Origin: Spectribacter hydrogenoxidans
Lineage (GTDB): Bacteria > Pseudomonadota > Gammaproteobacteria > Nevskiales > Salinisphaeraceae
NCBI RefSeq assembly: GCF_031846275.1
Contig: NZ_JAVRIB010000009.1
Span: forward strand, 1 to 64,000
DNA length: 64,000 nt
Direction of reading: 5' to 3'
Shown here: positions 35,172 to 43,223 of the stretch, in pieces
How positions within the stretch are numbered: the first letter of the stretch is position 1
How the letters are laid out: every line of letters begins with the position of its first letter
Translations under genes and position numbers: made by a program
Notes under the pieces: model-generated
Seen by the model: the letters and a program-made list of their open reading frames with translations, nothing else
What the model was told of the DNA's origin: nothing
Databases searched by the model: none

Positions 35172-35604
35172 AACCGCAAAGAGCGCAAAGGACGCAAAGG
35201 GTTAAAGGTCTCTCGCCACGCGTTTGATGCCGTTGCGCATGCTGGTCACATTGAAGTTCAGCAAGAGCGCCAGTCGGCAATCGCTCAGGCGCAAGTAGGT
35301 CAATACCTGTGCCTCATGGATGGGTGCGAACTTGTCGACTGATTTCAGTTCGGTCACGAGACAATCGTCGACAAGCATATCCAGTCGAAACCCACAGTCG
35401 AGCTGGATTTTCTTGTAAGCCACGGGCATCGCGACCTGCCGCTGGAACGGGACGCCGCGTGTGTGGAGCTCATGCGCAAGTGCCTGTTCGTAGGCCGATT
35501 CCAGCAAGCCGGGCCCGAGTTCCCGGTGCACTTCGATGGCTGCACCAATAACTTCGTGGGAGCGCGCATTAACATCCTTCGCGCTCTTTGCGTCCTTTGC
35601 GGTT
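35172..35604. mobile_element. Class-1 repeat element bearing a GxxExxY gene, between nuoF and nuoG
   Basis: A 433-bp segment bounded by 29-bp inverted arms: left AACCGCAAAGAGCGCAAAGG..., right (reverse complement) AACCGCAAAGGACGCAAAGA.... The same arms form empty elements at 30773-30852 and 37494-37584. The right arm also encodes the N-terminus of the GxxExxY protein. The layout resembles a mobile cassette with non-coding derivatives; no transposase is present. Confidence 0.7.
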
Positions 35605-35612
35605 AGTGTCAT
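35202..35612 (-). CDS. GxxExxY family protein inserted in the nuo operon
   Basis: A 136-residue protein. The family hallmark GLLESAY occurs in HRELGPGLLESAYEQALAHEL, followed by VAYKKIQLDCGFRLDMLVDD and VTELKSVDKFAPIHEAQVL. The D...E-K pattern in the latter resembles a PD-(D/E)XK nuclease-like core, which is inference. The N-terminus TLTAKDAKSAKD is encoded by the inverted repeat. ATG 35612 overlaps the nuoF stop (ATGA), so it is read on the nuo transcript. Function is unknown. Confidence 0.88.
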   Translation of the reverse strand: MTLTAKDAKSAKDVNARSHEVIGAAIEVHRELGPGLLESAYEQALAHELHTRGVPFQRQVAMPVAYKKIQLDCGFRLDMLVDDCLVTELKSVDKFAPIHEAQVLTYLRLSDCRLALLLNFNVTSMRNGIKRVARDL

Positions 35613-36889
35613 GCGCCCTCCACCTCCACCGGCACCAACGCGTCCAGCTCATCGCGGAAGTACTTCAACGCACTTTCCAGTGGCCCCATCGCGCCTGGGG
35701 CATGGGCGCAGAAGGTCATGCCCGGCCCCAGCAGCTTGGTGTGCATGACCAGGTTCTGGATATCGCCCGGTTGACCGCGGCCCTGTTCCAGGTCGAGCAG
35801 CAGTTTTTCCACCCAGGGCAGACCGTCGCGGCAGGGGGTGCACCAGCCGCAGGATTCCTGGGCATAGAAATGCTCGAGATTGCGCAGTACGCCGACGATC
35901 GGCGTGTCCTCGTCCACCACGATCATGGTGCCCGTACCCAGACGGCTGCCGGCGGCGCCGACGCCCTCGTAGTCCATGGGCACGTCCCGGTGCTCGTCGG
36001 TGAGGAACAGGGTGGAGCCGCCCCCAGGCAGCAGGCCCTTGAGCCGTTTGCCGCCGCGTACGCCGCCGAAGTGTTCGTCGAGCAGCTCGCCCATGGGCAC
36101 GCCCATTGGCAGCTCGACCAGGCCCGGTCTTTCGACATGCCCTGATGCGCCGAAAAGCTTGGTACCGCCATCCTTGTGCCGGCCCAGCCCCTGATACCAG
36201 TCGGCACCGTTGGCCACGATGTGTGGCACGTTGCAAAGGGTCTCCACGTTATTGACCGTGGTGGGGCGCCCGAACAGGCCGCTGGCGGCGGGGAAGGGCG
36301 GCTTGGAGCGGGGGATGGCCCGCTTGCCTTCCAGGGCCGAGAGAAGCGCGCTTTCCTCGCCGCAGATGTAGCGGCCGGCGCTCATGTGCAGATGGATATG
36401 CAGGGAGAAATCGGTATCCAGTATGTGCTCGCCCAGCAGGCCGGCATCGGCGGCTTCGTCGATGGCCCGCTGTAGCCGGCGCTGTGATTCCACATACTCG
36501 CCGCGGATGAAGACATAGCAGAGGTCTGCGCCAATCGCATAACTGCCGATAATCAGCGCCTCGATGAACTGGTGCGGATCGCCCTCCATGAGCAGCCGGT
36601 CCTTGAAGGTGCCCGGTTCCATCTCGTCCGCATTGGCCACCAGGTACATATGCGGCGGCCGTTCCGGATCGCCTCGTTCAAAGCGCGGCATGAAGCCCCA
36701 CTTCATGCCGGTGGCAAAACCCGCACCGCCGCGCCCGCGCAGCCCGGACTGCTTCACGAGATCGGTGACCGATTGCGGGGTCATCTCCTGCAGGGCCTTG
36801 CGCAACGCCTGATAGCCGCCGGCGGCTTCGTATTCAGCCAGGGTGGGTGGCGTGCGATCCGGACGGATGTTGCGAGTCAGGACCTTCAT
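35609..36889 (-). CDS. nuoF: NADH-quinone oxidoreductase subunit F
   Basis: A 426-residue flavoprotein subunit of complex I that binds NADH, FMN and cluster N3. The NADH/FMN loop GRGGAGFATGMKWGFM and the cluster motif ESCGWCTPCRDG are intact. ATG 36889 is the expected start (MKVLTRNI); a longer frame reads into the class-2 repeat. Its stop is shared with the start of the GxxExxY gene. Confidence 0.96.
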   Translation of the reverse strand: MKVLTRNIRPDRTPPTLAEYEAAGGYQALRKALQEMTPQSVTDLVKQSGLRGRGGAGFATGMKWGFMPRFERGDPERPPHMYLVANADEMEPGTFKDRLLMEGDPHQFIEALIIGSYAIGADLCYVFIRGEYVESQRRLQRAIDEAADAGLLGEHILDTDFSLHIHLHMSAGRYICGEESALLSALEGKRAIPRSKPPFPAASGLFGRPTTVNNVETLCNVPHIVANGADWYQGLGRHKDGGTKLFGASGHVERPGLVELPMGVPMGELLDEHFGGVRGGKRLKGLLPGGGSTLFLTDEHRDVPMDYEGVGAAGSRLGTGTMIVVDEDTPIVGVLRNLEHFYAQESCGWCTPCRDGLPWVEKLLLDLEQGRGQPGDIQNLVMHTKLLGPGMTFCAHAPGAMGPLESALKYFRDELDALVPVEVEGA

Positions 36890-36907
36890 GGCTTCGCCCC
36901 GGCGGAT

Positions 36908-37002
36908 GGTTTCGTGAGTCGTGTGTCGTGTGTCGTGCAGGTAATCCCCGGCGCGCGGCTTGCCGAACCCAAAATGAAACACGACACCGGAAACTTGAAA
37001 AC
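36908..37002. repeat. Class-2 inverted repeat between nuoE and nuoF
   Basis: A 95-bp element. Left part has GTTTCGTGAGTCGTGTGTCG repeats; right part has AAATGAAACACGACACCGGA followed by AACTTGAAAAC. It fills the gap between the nuoE stop and nuoF start. Confidence 0.78.
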
Positions 37003-37009
37003 GTAACCG

Positions 37010-37477
37010 CTACTCATAACGCGCCAGCACCTCATCGATCCGTTCCGATGTCAGCCTGCCGTGGTAGTCCTCACCCACCCGCATCGACGGGGCGTTGTCG
37101 CAGTCGCCCAGGCAGCAGATGGGCAGCAGGGTGAAACGCTCGTCCGGGGTGGTCTCCCCGTAGTCGATACCCAGCGATTCGGTCAGATGCGCCTTGACCC
37201 CGTCATAGCCGCACAGGTAGCAGGACACCGAGTCGCAGACCATGATCACGTGCCGGCCCACCGGGCGGCGGAATATCAGGTTGTAGAAGGTGGCGACCGA
37301 CTCCATCGCCGCCACGGAAACCCCGACCACCTCGGCGGCGGCGGCCAGCGCCTCGTCCGATACCCAGCCGCGGTGTTGCTGCACCACTTTCAATGCCTCG
37401 ATGGAGGCGGCCTGGGGGTTCTCGTACAGCCCCATCTCGTGCCGGATCTCGGCAATTTCCTCGTCACTCAGCGTCAT
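37010..37477 (-). CDS. nuoE: NADH-quinone oxidoreductase subunit E
   Basis: A 155-residue 2Fe-2S subunit (cluster N1a) of complex I. The thioredoxin-like domain carries CDSVSC and CCLGDCDNAP, giving the four cluster cysteines. ATG 37477 is selected because it begins the conserved region (MTLSDEEIAEI); upstream in-frame codons lie inside a class-1 repeat. Confidence 0.96.
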   Translation of the reverse strand: MTLSDEEIAEIRHEMGLYENPQAASIEALKVVQQHRGWVSDEALAAAAEVVGVSVAAMESVATFYNLIFRRPVGRHVIMVCDSVSCYLCGYDGVKAHLTESLGIDYGETTPDERFTLLPICCLGDCDNAPSMRVGEDYHGRLTSERIDEVLARYE

Positions 37478-37493
37478 GTCGCCATCCTGCGAA

Positions 37494-37584
37494 AACCGCG
37501 GAGGTCGCAAAGCACGCAAAGCGTTTCTCGCTGTAGCGCAATCGCTGTATCCATCCCTTCGCGCACTTTGCGTCCTTTGCGGTT
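37494..37584. repeat. Class-1 inverted repeat between nuoCD and nuoE
   Basis: A 91-bp element. Left arm AACCGCGGAGGTCGCAAAGC, right arm ends CGTCCTTTGCGGTT. Same family as 30773-30852 and the ends of 35172-35604. No gene inside. Confidence 0.85.
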
Positions 37585-37601
37585 CGGGTAGTTGATGTTC
37601 C

Positions 37602-39350
37602 TCATCGATCCACATCCGCCATCACGAAATCGATCGACGCGATGATCGCGATCAGGTCCGGCACCATGTGGCCGCGGCTCAGGAACGGGATCATCTGCAG
37701 GTGGGCGAAGCTGGGCGTGCGGATGCGCGTGCGGTAGCTCATGGTCCCGCCATCGGAGGTGATGTAGTAGCTGTTGAGCCCCTTGGTGCCCTCGACCATG
37801 CCCTCGCATTCCCCCGGTGGAACCACCGGACCCCAGCTTACGGTCAGGAAATGGGCGATGAGCGTCTCGATGTCCTGCATCGTGCGCTCCTTGGGCGGCG
37901 GGGTGGTCATGCGGTGATCAGACTTGTACTCACCGCCGGGCATGTTGGCCAGGCACTGGCGCACGATGCGCACGCTCTGGCGCATTTCCTCCAGTCGCAC
38001 CATGGCGCGGTCGTAGCAGTCGCCGCGCGTACCCACTGGCACGTCGAACTCGAATTCGTCATAGCCGGCGTAGGGGCGCTCCTTGCGCAGGTCCCATCGA
38101 TATCCGGTGGCCCGAAGCATGGGGCCGGTGGCGCCCCAGTCGATGGCCTCCTCGGGCGTCATCGCGCCGATGCCGCGGGTGCGCCGGATGGTCAGGTCGT
38201 TGCGCATGGCCATGCGCTCGTACTCATCCAGCCGTTCGGGGAACCAGTCAAGGAATTCGCGCACCTTGCGGTCCCAGCCCTCGGGCAGGTCCATGGCCAT
38301 GCCGCCGATGCGGAAGTAGGCCGGATGCATGCGAAAGCCGCAGATGGCCTCGATGATGTCGTAGACCTTCTGCCGGTCGGTGAACATGTAGAAGATCGGG
38401 CTCATGCCCCCGATGTCCTGGATGAACGTACCCAGGAACAGCAGGTGGGACATGATGCGGAACAGTTCGCAGAGCATCACGCGGGACACCCGTGCCCGCG
38501 GCGGCACCTCGATGCCCAGCATCTGCTCCATCGCCATCACGTAGGGCAGTTCGTTCATCACCCCGCCCAGGTAGTCCACCCGGTCGGTGTAGGGGATATA
38601 GGTGTGCCAGGACTGGCGCTCGCCCATCTTCTCGGCGCCGCGATGGTGATAGCCGATGTCGGGCACCGCGCCCAGGATTTCCTCGCCATCGAGCTGGACT
38701 ACCACCCGGAACACACCATGCACGCTGGGGTGGTTGGGGCCCAGGTTCAGGAACATGAACTCGCTGTCGGCGGACTCGCGCGCCATGCCCCATTCCTCGG
38801 GCTTGAAATGCAGCGCGTCTTCCTCGACCTGCATGCGTTCCGGCGGCAGGGAGAACGGGTCGACCTCGGTGGCGCGGGCGTAGTGATCCTTGCGCAGCGG
38901 GTGCCCTTCCCAGGTGGGCGGCATCAGGATCCGCCGCAGGTTGGGGTGGCCCTCGAAGGTCACCCCGAACATGTCCCAGGCCTCGCGCTCGTACCAGTTG
39001 GCGTTGGACCACAGGTCGGCAATGCTCGGCACACTCGGAGGCTCGCCGGTGAGCGCCACCTTGAGACGAATCTCGCGCACCGGCTCCAGCGCCAGCAGGT
39101 GGTAGACCACGGTGAAATTGCTCGCCGGCAGACCGTCGCGATGCTCGCGCGCCCGCTCGTCGATCACGGTGATGTCGTAGAGCATGAGATAGGCGACGCT
39201 GGCCTCGCGCTTGAGATAAGCCAGCACGTCGCGCAACAGGTCCGCCCCGGTCCACAGTGTAGGGAGGCCGTCCGCGGTGGCCTGGGTCAGGAACGCTGAT
39301 TCGCCGAAACGCGTGATCAGCTCGGCGCGGATGTCGGTGGGGGTCAGCAT
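37602..39350 (-). CDS. nuoCD: NADH-quinone oxidoreductase subunit C/D fusion
   Basis: A 582-residue fused subunit. Residues 1-180 are the NuoC (30-kDa) part, with YEREAWDMFGVTFEGHPNLR and PPTWEGHPLRKDHYA. The rest is the NuoD (49-kDa) part, with FLNLGPNHPSVHGVFR, GYHHRGAEKMGERQSW and the C-terminal SIDFVMADVDR. Fusion of C and D is known in E. coli and relatives. The NuoD histidines and arginines near the quinone site are retained. Confidence 0.96.
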   Translation of the reverse strand: MLTPTDIRAELITRFGESAFLTQATADGLPTLWTGADLLRDVLAYLKREASVAYLMLYDITVIDERAREHRDGLPASNFTVVYHLLALEPVREIRLKVALTGEPPSVPSIADLWSNANWYEREAWDMFGVTFEGHPNLRRILMPPTWEGHPLRKDHYARATEVDPFSLPPERMQVEEDALHFKPEEWGMARESADSEFMFLNLGPNHPSVHGVFRVVVQLDGEEILGAVPDIGYHHRGAEKMGERQSWHTYIPYTDRVDYLGGVMNELPYVMAMEQMLGIEVPPRARVSRVMLCELFRIMSHLLFLGTFIQDIGGMSPIFYMFTDRQKVYDIIEAICGFRMHPAYFRIGGMAMDLPEGWDRKVREFLDWFPERLDEYERMAMRNDLTIRRTRGIGAMTPEEAIDWGATGPMLRATGYRWDLRKERPYAGYDEFEFDVPVGTRGDCYDRAMVRLEEMRQSVRIVRQCLANMPGGEYKSDHRMTTPPPKERTMQDIETLIAHFLTVSWGPVVPPGECEGMVEGTKGLNSYYITSDGGTMSYRTRIRTPSFAHLQMIPFLSRGHMVPDLIAIIASIDFVMADVDR

Positions 39351-39371
39351 CGCGCGGGCTCCGCGTGATGC

Positions 39372-39540
39372 GGTTTCGTGTTTAGTGTTTCGTGTTTCGT
39401 GTCGGGACTATCGAGCCATATGCCCATGGCCGTCAGTCGGGACGATTGCCTGGCGAGGGCCTTAATACAATGCGGAGACGGCGTGCGCGCCGGAACGCCC
39501 CGCCTTTCAACACGAAACCTGAAACACGAAACCTCAAACA
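39372..39540. repeat. Class-2 inverted repeat between nuoB and nuoCD
   Basis: A 169-bp element with arms GTTTCGTGTTTAGTGTTTCG (left) and ACACGAAACCTGAAACACGA (right), separated by about 106 bp without a convincing gene. It is the longest of the three class-2 copies. Confidence 0.82.
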
Positions 39541-39543
39541 CCA

Positions 39544-40182
39544 TCACACCCCGTCCGGCGTGCGCAGATCGGATTCGGCCATGCGGCCGCTGCGCTTGCG
39601 TTCGCGGTTGGACAGTTTCGGCGCCTTGGTCACGCCCTGCGGGCCGATTGCCCAGGACAGCGGCCGGGTTTCCGAGCCGATCGACTCCTGCAATAACATC
39701 AGGCCCTCAAGAAAGGCCTCGGGCCGCGGCGGGCAGCCCGACACGTAGACATCCACCGGCAGGAACTTGTCCACCCCCTGGACCACGGAGTAGATGTCGT
39801 ACATGCCCCCGGAATTGGCGCAGGAGCCCATGGAGATCACCCAGCGTGGCTCCATCATCTGCTCGTAGAGGCGCTGGATTACTGGCGCCATCTTCATGAA
39901 AACGGTGCCGGAAATGACGATGACGTCCGCCTGGCGGGGGGTGGCACGAATCACTTCGGACCCGAACCGGGCCAGATCGTGGGGTGTGGTGAAGGCGCTG
40001 GCCATCTCGACGTAGCAGCAGGACAGGCCGAAATTGAACGGCCAGACGGAGTTCTTGCGCCCCCAGGCGACCAGGTCATCCAGTTTCGCCAGCACGACGT
40101 TCTTGCGCACGGCATCATCGAAGCCACCGTCGCCCGCCGGCTGCTCGGCGGGTTGGTGGGGCCTGGTCCACGACCAGCGCAT
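39544..40182 (-). CDS. nuoB: NADH-quinone oxidoreductase subunit B
   Basis: A 212-residue subunit carrying cluster N2 of complex I. The cluster ligands are in GLSCCYVEM, GSCANSGG and SGCPPRPE. ATG 40182 has AGGAGG 8 bases upstream, so a longer frame to 40281 is rejected. The C-terminal 40 residues are longer and more charged than in E. coli. Confidence 0.96.
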   Translation of the reverse strand: MRWSWTRPHQPAEQPAGDGGFDDAVRKNVVLAKLDDLVAWGRKNSVWPFNFGLSCCYVEMASAFTTPHDLARFGSEVIRATPRQADVIVISGTVFMKMAPVIQRLYEQMMEPRWVISMGSCANSGGMYDIYSVVQGVDKFLPVDVYVSGCPPRPEAFLEGLMLLQESIGSETRPLSWAIGPQGVTKAPKLSNRERKRSGRMAESDLRTPDGV

Positions 40183-40297
40183 CTGGTTAACCTCCTTGCC
40201 GCAGATCGAATCGGTTGCGGCTGCACCGTTCTGGCTGTTGCGGTCGAGCCTGGCGGACCCCCACGTCCGTCGCCCGACCACCGTTATAAACCCTTAC

Positions 40298-40714
40298 TTA
40301 AGGCGTCAACCGCCCCGTTGCCCGCTTGCGGTCGGGCCGCGCGCCCCAGTCGAGCGCGCCCAGCCGCCACTCGTAGACGAGAGCGACGGTCAGTATGAAC
40401 AGGAACACCATGGCACCAGCGTAGCCGGGCCAGCCCACCTCGGTGGCGGCAATGCCCCAGGCGAACAGGAACACCACTTCGAGATCGAACAGCACGAAGA
40501 AGATGGCTACCAGGTAGAACTTGGCGGAGTAGCGCATGCGAGCGTTGCCCACCGGCTTCACGCCGGATTCGTATGGCTCGCCGGTCACGCGGTCCTGATG
40601 GCGGCCGCCCAGCACATGCGACAGGCCCAGCATCAGGCCGATCATTCCCAGCACCGCTACCGTATAGGCAAGCAATGGCCAGATTGCGCTGGCGCTCTCG
40701 GTCAACGGACTCAT
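40298..40714 (-). CDS. nuoA: NADH-quinone oxidoreductase subunit A
   Basis: A 138-residue three-helix membrane subunit of complex I, first gene of the nuo operon. The loop GEPYESGVKPVGNARMRYSAKFYLVAI (read as ESGVKPVG and RYSAKFYLVAI) and the acidic FFVLFDLEVVFLF helix are typical. The operon promoter must lie in 40715-40923, but no strong -35/-10 pair is seen there. Confidence 0.95.
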   Translation of the reverse strand: MSPLTESASAIWPLLAYTVAVLGMIGLMLGLSHVLGGRHQDRVTGEPYESGVKPVGNARMRYSAKFYLVAIFFVLFDLEVVFLFAWGIAATEVGWPGYAGAMVFLFILTVALVYEWRLGALDWGARPDRKRATGRLTP

Positions 40715-40923
40715 CGCGTTACACCGCCCTTATACCCGCTGGGGTATTGGATTGATAATCGGCGCTACACGGCAAACCATGACGGAAATAATCACGCTTG
40801 ACTAGAGGTGCATCGTGTCGGCGGCCATCCAGTAGAGTGTCGTTGCGCGAATCGGTATCATTGCCGGCTGGACAGGCGCCCGGGTCAGGCGCTCGTACTC
40901 CCCACGAAATGAGGATTGTCGGC

Positions 40924-41535
40924 ATGGAACAGCAGGCCGTAACCACCGCGTACAAGCGGCTCGCCAGCACCTATGACCGGTTCTTCGGGCCCGTTTTCGA
41001 GCAGGGTCGCCAGCGGGCGCTGCGGAAGATGGGCTGCCAGGCAGGCCAGCATATTCTTGAAGTCGGCGTGGGCACCGGGCTGTCCCTGCCGCAGTATCCG
41101 GATGGCGTCCGGGTCACCGGCATCGACGTGTCCGAGCCGATGCTCGAGCGTGCCCGTCGCCGGCTGAACGGCCATGCCGACCGCATCGACCTCGCGGTCA
41201 TGGATGCGCAGGATCTCGAGTACGAAGATGACAGCTTCGACAAGGTCGTGGCCATGTACGTGGCCTCGGTCGTGCCCGACCCGGACGCGATGATCCGCGA
41301 GATGAAACGGGTGTGCCGCCCGGGCGGTGAACTCTACATCGTCAATCACTTCAGCCGTGATCGGGGCATGATGGCGAAGCTGGAGCGTGTCGCTGCGCCC
41401 CTGTCCGAACTTGTAGGGTTCCGCCCGCTGTTCCCGCTGCAGGACTTCCTGTCCATGGCACAGCTCGAGGAGGTGGAGATCGAACCCGTCAACGCCTTCG
41501 GATACTGGTCGCTGATTCGCGCGGTCAACCGCTAG
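40924..41535 (+). CDS. Class I SAM methyltransferase, possibly phosphatidylethanolamine N-methyltransferase (PmtA-like)
   Basis: A 203-residue methyltransferase. The opening TTAYKRLASTYDRFFGPVFE resembles Rhodobacter-type PmtA, and the SAM motif ILEVGVGTGLSLPQYP is followed by GIDVSEPML and VCRPGGELYIVNHF. If PmtA-like, it would methylate phosphatidylethanolamine towards phosphatidylcholine; a ubiquinone-type methyltransferase is the main alternative. ATG 40924 is taken; a longer frame from 40798 lacks similarity. It is divergent from nuoA. Confidence 0.72.
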   Translation: MEQQAVTTAYKRLASTYDRFFGPVFEQGRQRALRKMGCQAGQHILEVGVGTGLSLPQYPDGVRVTGIDVSEPMLERARRRLNGHADRIDLAVMDAQDLEYEDDSFDKVVAMYVASVVPDPDAMIREMKRVCRPGGELYIVNHFSRDRGMMAKLERVAAPLSELVGFRPLFPLQDFLSMAQLEEVEIEPVNAFGYWSLIRAVNR

Positions 41536-41684
41536 CCCGATACCGCGCCGACATGGGCATTGCCGGGGAATTGTGACGCGCGCTGGGCGTTGTGCCCGGA
41601 TTCCCGCTGACCCGAGTGCCGTGCGCTCTTAAGATCTGGCTTTTCCGACTTCCTGTGGAAAAATGACGCCTCCGCCGAAGGGGG

Positions 41685-41713
41685 TTGACACCCTGCGACA
41701 CCCGGCCTATGAT
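41685..41713 (+). promoter_or_regulatory. Sigma-70 promoter of the phasin gene
   Basis: TTGACA at 41685-41690 and TATGAT at 41708-41713 with a 17-bp spacer, followed directly by a large palindrome. It is the best promoter in the window. Confidence 0.85.
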
Positions 41714-41718
41714 GCAGC

Positions 41719-41747
41719 GCAGCATTGTTGCAATGCAACAATGCTGC
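41719..41747 (+). promoter_or_regulatory. 29-bp palindromic operator at the phasin transcription start (PhaR-like)
   Basis: GCAGCATTGTTGCA, centre A, TGCAACAATGCTGC: two perfect 14-bp arms just after the -10 box. TGC-rich palindromes at phasin promoters are bound by the PHA-responsive repressor PhaR in other bacteria. Position over the start site fits repression. No PhaR gene is in this window. Confidence 0.7.
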
Positions 41748-41787
41748 ATTCCACTATCGCAAAACGGCAACCGGAGGAAGGGACACC

Positions 41788-42327
41788 ATGGCGATTCAGG
41801 ACATGATCAAGGACGTTGCGGCGCGCGTCGATCGCGCGCGCAAACCGTATCAGGATGCGCTCAACACCTATGTGGACGTGCAGAAGAAGGCGTTCAAGGT
41901 GGTTACTGGCGGCGCCCGTACGCTAGCCCGCACCGAGATTCAGGCAGCGAAGGACGTTTTCTCCGCCGCCCGGTCGAGCTTCGAAAAGGCCCGTACCGAC
42001 GGCGTGCGCCAGGTGGCGAATCAGCCCCAGGCCTACCTGCCGGAAGGTCGTGACCGTCTGGTCAGCGCCTACAAGGACACACTCGACCTGATCGTGAAGA
42101 CCAGCAACGAGCTCACCGACGTGATGGCCGATGGCTACAAGAAGGTGCTCAAGTCGCTCAACGGCAAGCCCGCGGCCAAGAAGAAGGCGCCGGCCAAGAA
42201 GCCGGCCCGCAAGACGGCTGCCAAGCGTGCCAGCAGCACCGGCACCAAGACGTCGACCGCGCGCAAGACCACCACAAGCAAGGCCAAGTCCACCGGCAAC
42301 GGTTCGGCGGCGACTTCCGCCTCCTAG
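41788..42327 (+). CDS. Phasin-family protein with lysine/alanine-rich histone-like tail
   Basis: A 179-residue protein with an amphipathic helical phasin-type domain (about 1-120: VDRARKPYQDALNTYVDVQ, TEIQAAKDVFSAARSSFEKA) that coats polyhydroxyalkanoate granules. The C-terminal tail is Lys/Ala/Thr-rich with KKAPAKKPARKTAAKR, resembling PhaF, which links granules to the nucleoid. GGAGGAAG precedes ATG 41788. Promoter and palindromic operator lie upstream and a terminator downstream. Confidence 0.85.
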   Translation: MAIQDMIKDVAARVDRARKPYQDALNTYVDVQKKAFKVVTGGARTLARTEIQAAKDVFSAARSSFEKARTDGVRQVANQPQAYLPEGRDRLVSAYKDTLDLIVKTSNELTDVMADGYKKVLKSLNGKPAAKKKAPAKKPARKTAAKRASSTGTKTSTARKTTTSKAKSTGNGSAATSAS

Positions 42328-42351
42328 GATCTGTCGGCCAATGATGGCCCC

Positions 42352-42390
42352 GGCCCGGCAGGTCCTTTCGGATCTGACCGGGCCTTTTTT
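42352..42390 (+). terminator. Rho-independent terminator after the phasin gene
   Basis: A GC-rich stem (GGCCCGG...CCGGGCC with internal imperfections) followed by TTTTTT at 42385-42390, 25 bp after the phasin stop. Confidence 0.8.
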
Positions 42391-42545
42391 GGTTATGTAC
42401 CGAGAAAAGCAGCTGAAAAGACAGGCCGGCTAATGCCGGTCCTGCTGATTTTGACCCTGCAGCAGCAGGCACCCTGTAGGGTGGACTTTAGTACGCTGTT
42501 GCTGCCTATCTCTGAGCGTTATTTTCAGCACGGAGGCTGATTGTA

Positions 42546-42836
42546 ATGAAGACATTGTCACGCTATGTACGCGCCGGGGCGGGCGCGGTTCTGGCAGCCC
42601 TGCAGCAACTGGTCACGGCCGAACAGGTTCACGTGCAGGTGCAGTGGCAGCGTCTTCAGGCCCGCGCCAATGTGGCGCTGCAGGCCGGTGACGTCGGAAC
42701 CCTGCTGCGGGATCAGCGGCGGCTGCGAACCCCCTCTGTCGATGGAGTGAAGGCGGTCTCCGTCTGGCGCAGCGCATTGGTCGCGGCCCGGCAGCACTGG
42801 CAATCCCGGGTTCAGTCCTTGCCGCTGGAGGACTGA
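42546..42836 (+). CDS. Small hypothetical protein next to phasin
   Basis: A 96-residue helical protein (QQLVTAEQVHVQVQWQRLQ, RDQRRLRTPSVDGVKAVSVW). No family is recognised; its place beside a phasin gene suggests, but does not prove, a storage-granule link. CGGAGG lies about 11 bases before ATG 42546. An inverted repeat CCTGCTG...CAGCAGG (42441-42469) lies upstream. It overlaps the convergent DUF6489-like gene by 25 bp. Confidence 0.6.
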   Translation: MKTLSRYVRAGAGAVLAALQQLVTAEQVHVQVQWQRLQARANVALQAGDVGTLLRDQRRLRTPSVDGVKAVSVWRSALVAARQHWQSRVQSLPLED

Positions 42837-43153
42837 CCGCCGGACTTGCGCCGCGAACCGGTACGGCGTGTGCCTGACCCGCTGGCCTTGCTCTGGCTCT
42901 TTCCGGTCTCCGCGTCGCCCTCTTCCTCGGTATACAGGCGGCTGGCGGCCATGCCCAGGATTCGCTGCAGCGTCTTGTTGCCCCAGTCGGTGGTTTCCCG
43001 CAGCAGTTCCGCCGGATCAAAATTGTCGGCGCCACGCGACACGCGCGTGCGCACGTAATCAATCATGTCTTCCTGCAGGCCGGCCACATCCGGCAGGCCC
43101 AGGAAGTGCCGCAGCTCGGCGGGCGTGACGTCGATTTCGATATTTATCTTCAT
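42812..43153 (-). CDS. DUF6489-like small protein
   Basis: A 113-residue protein. The opening MKINIEIDVTPAELRHFLGL followed by PDVAGLQEDM matches DUF6489 proteins, small conserved proteins often encoded near phasin or PHA genes. The C-terminus is basic and Ser/Gly-rich. Function is unknown. It converges with, and overlaps by 25 bp, the 96-residue gene. Confidence 0.75.
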   Translation of the reverse strand: MKINIEIDVTPAELRHFLGLPDVAGLQEDMIDYVRTRVSRGADNFDPAELLRETTDWGNKTLQRILGMAASRLYTEEEGDAETGKSQSKASGSGTRRTGSRRKSGGQSSSGKD

Positions 43154-43223
43154 GGATTCATCCGGCCGCTGAAATCTTCACGGGCATTAAAGCACGGCGG
43201 GCGGCGGTGGCAAACGGCAGGCG

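Noticed and set aside
37668..39299. 543-codon plus-strand frame opposite nuoCD
   Set aside because: His/Val/Gly-rich antisense frame of a well-conserved complex I gene.
40715..40923. nuo promoter
   Set aside because: Only weak boxes (TATAAG, TTATCA) on the minus strand with poor spacing; not called.
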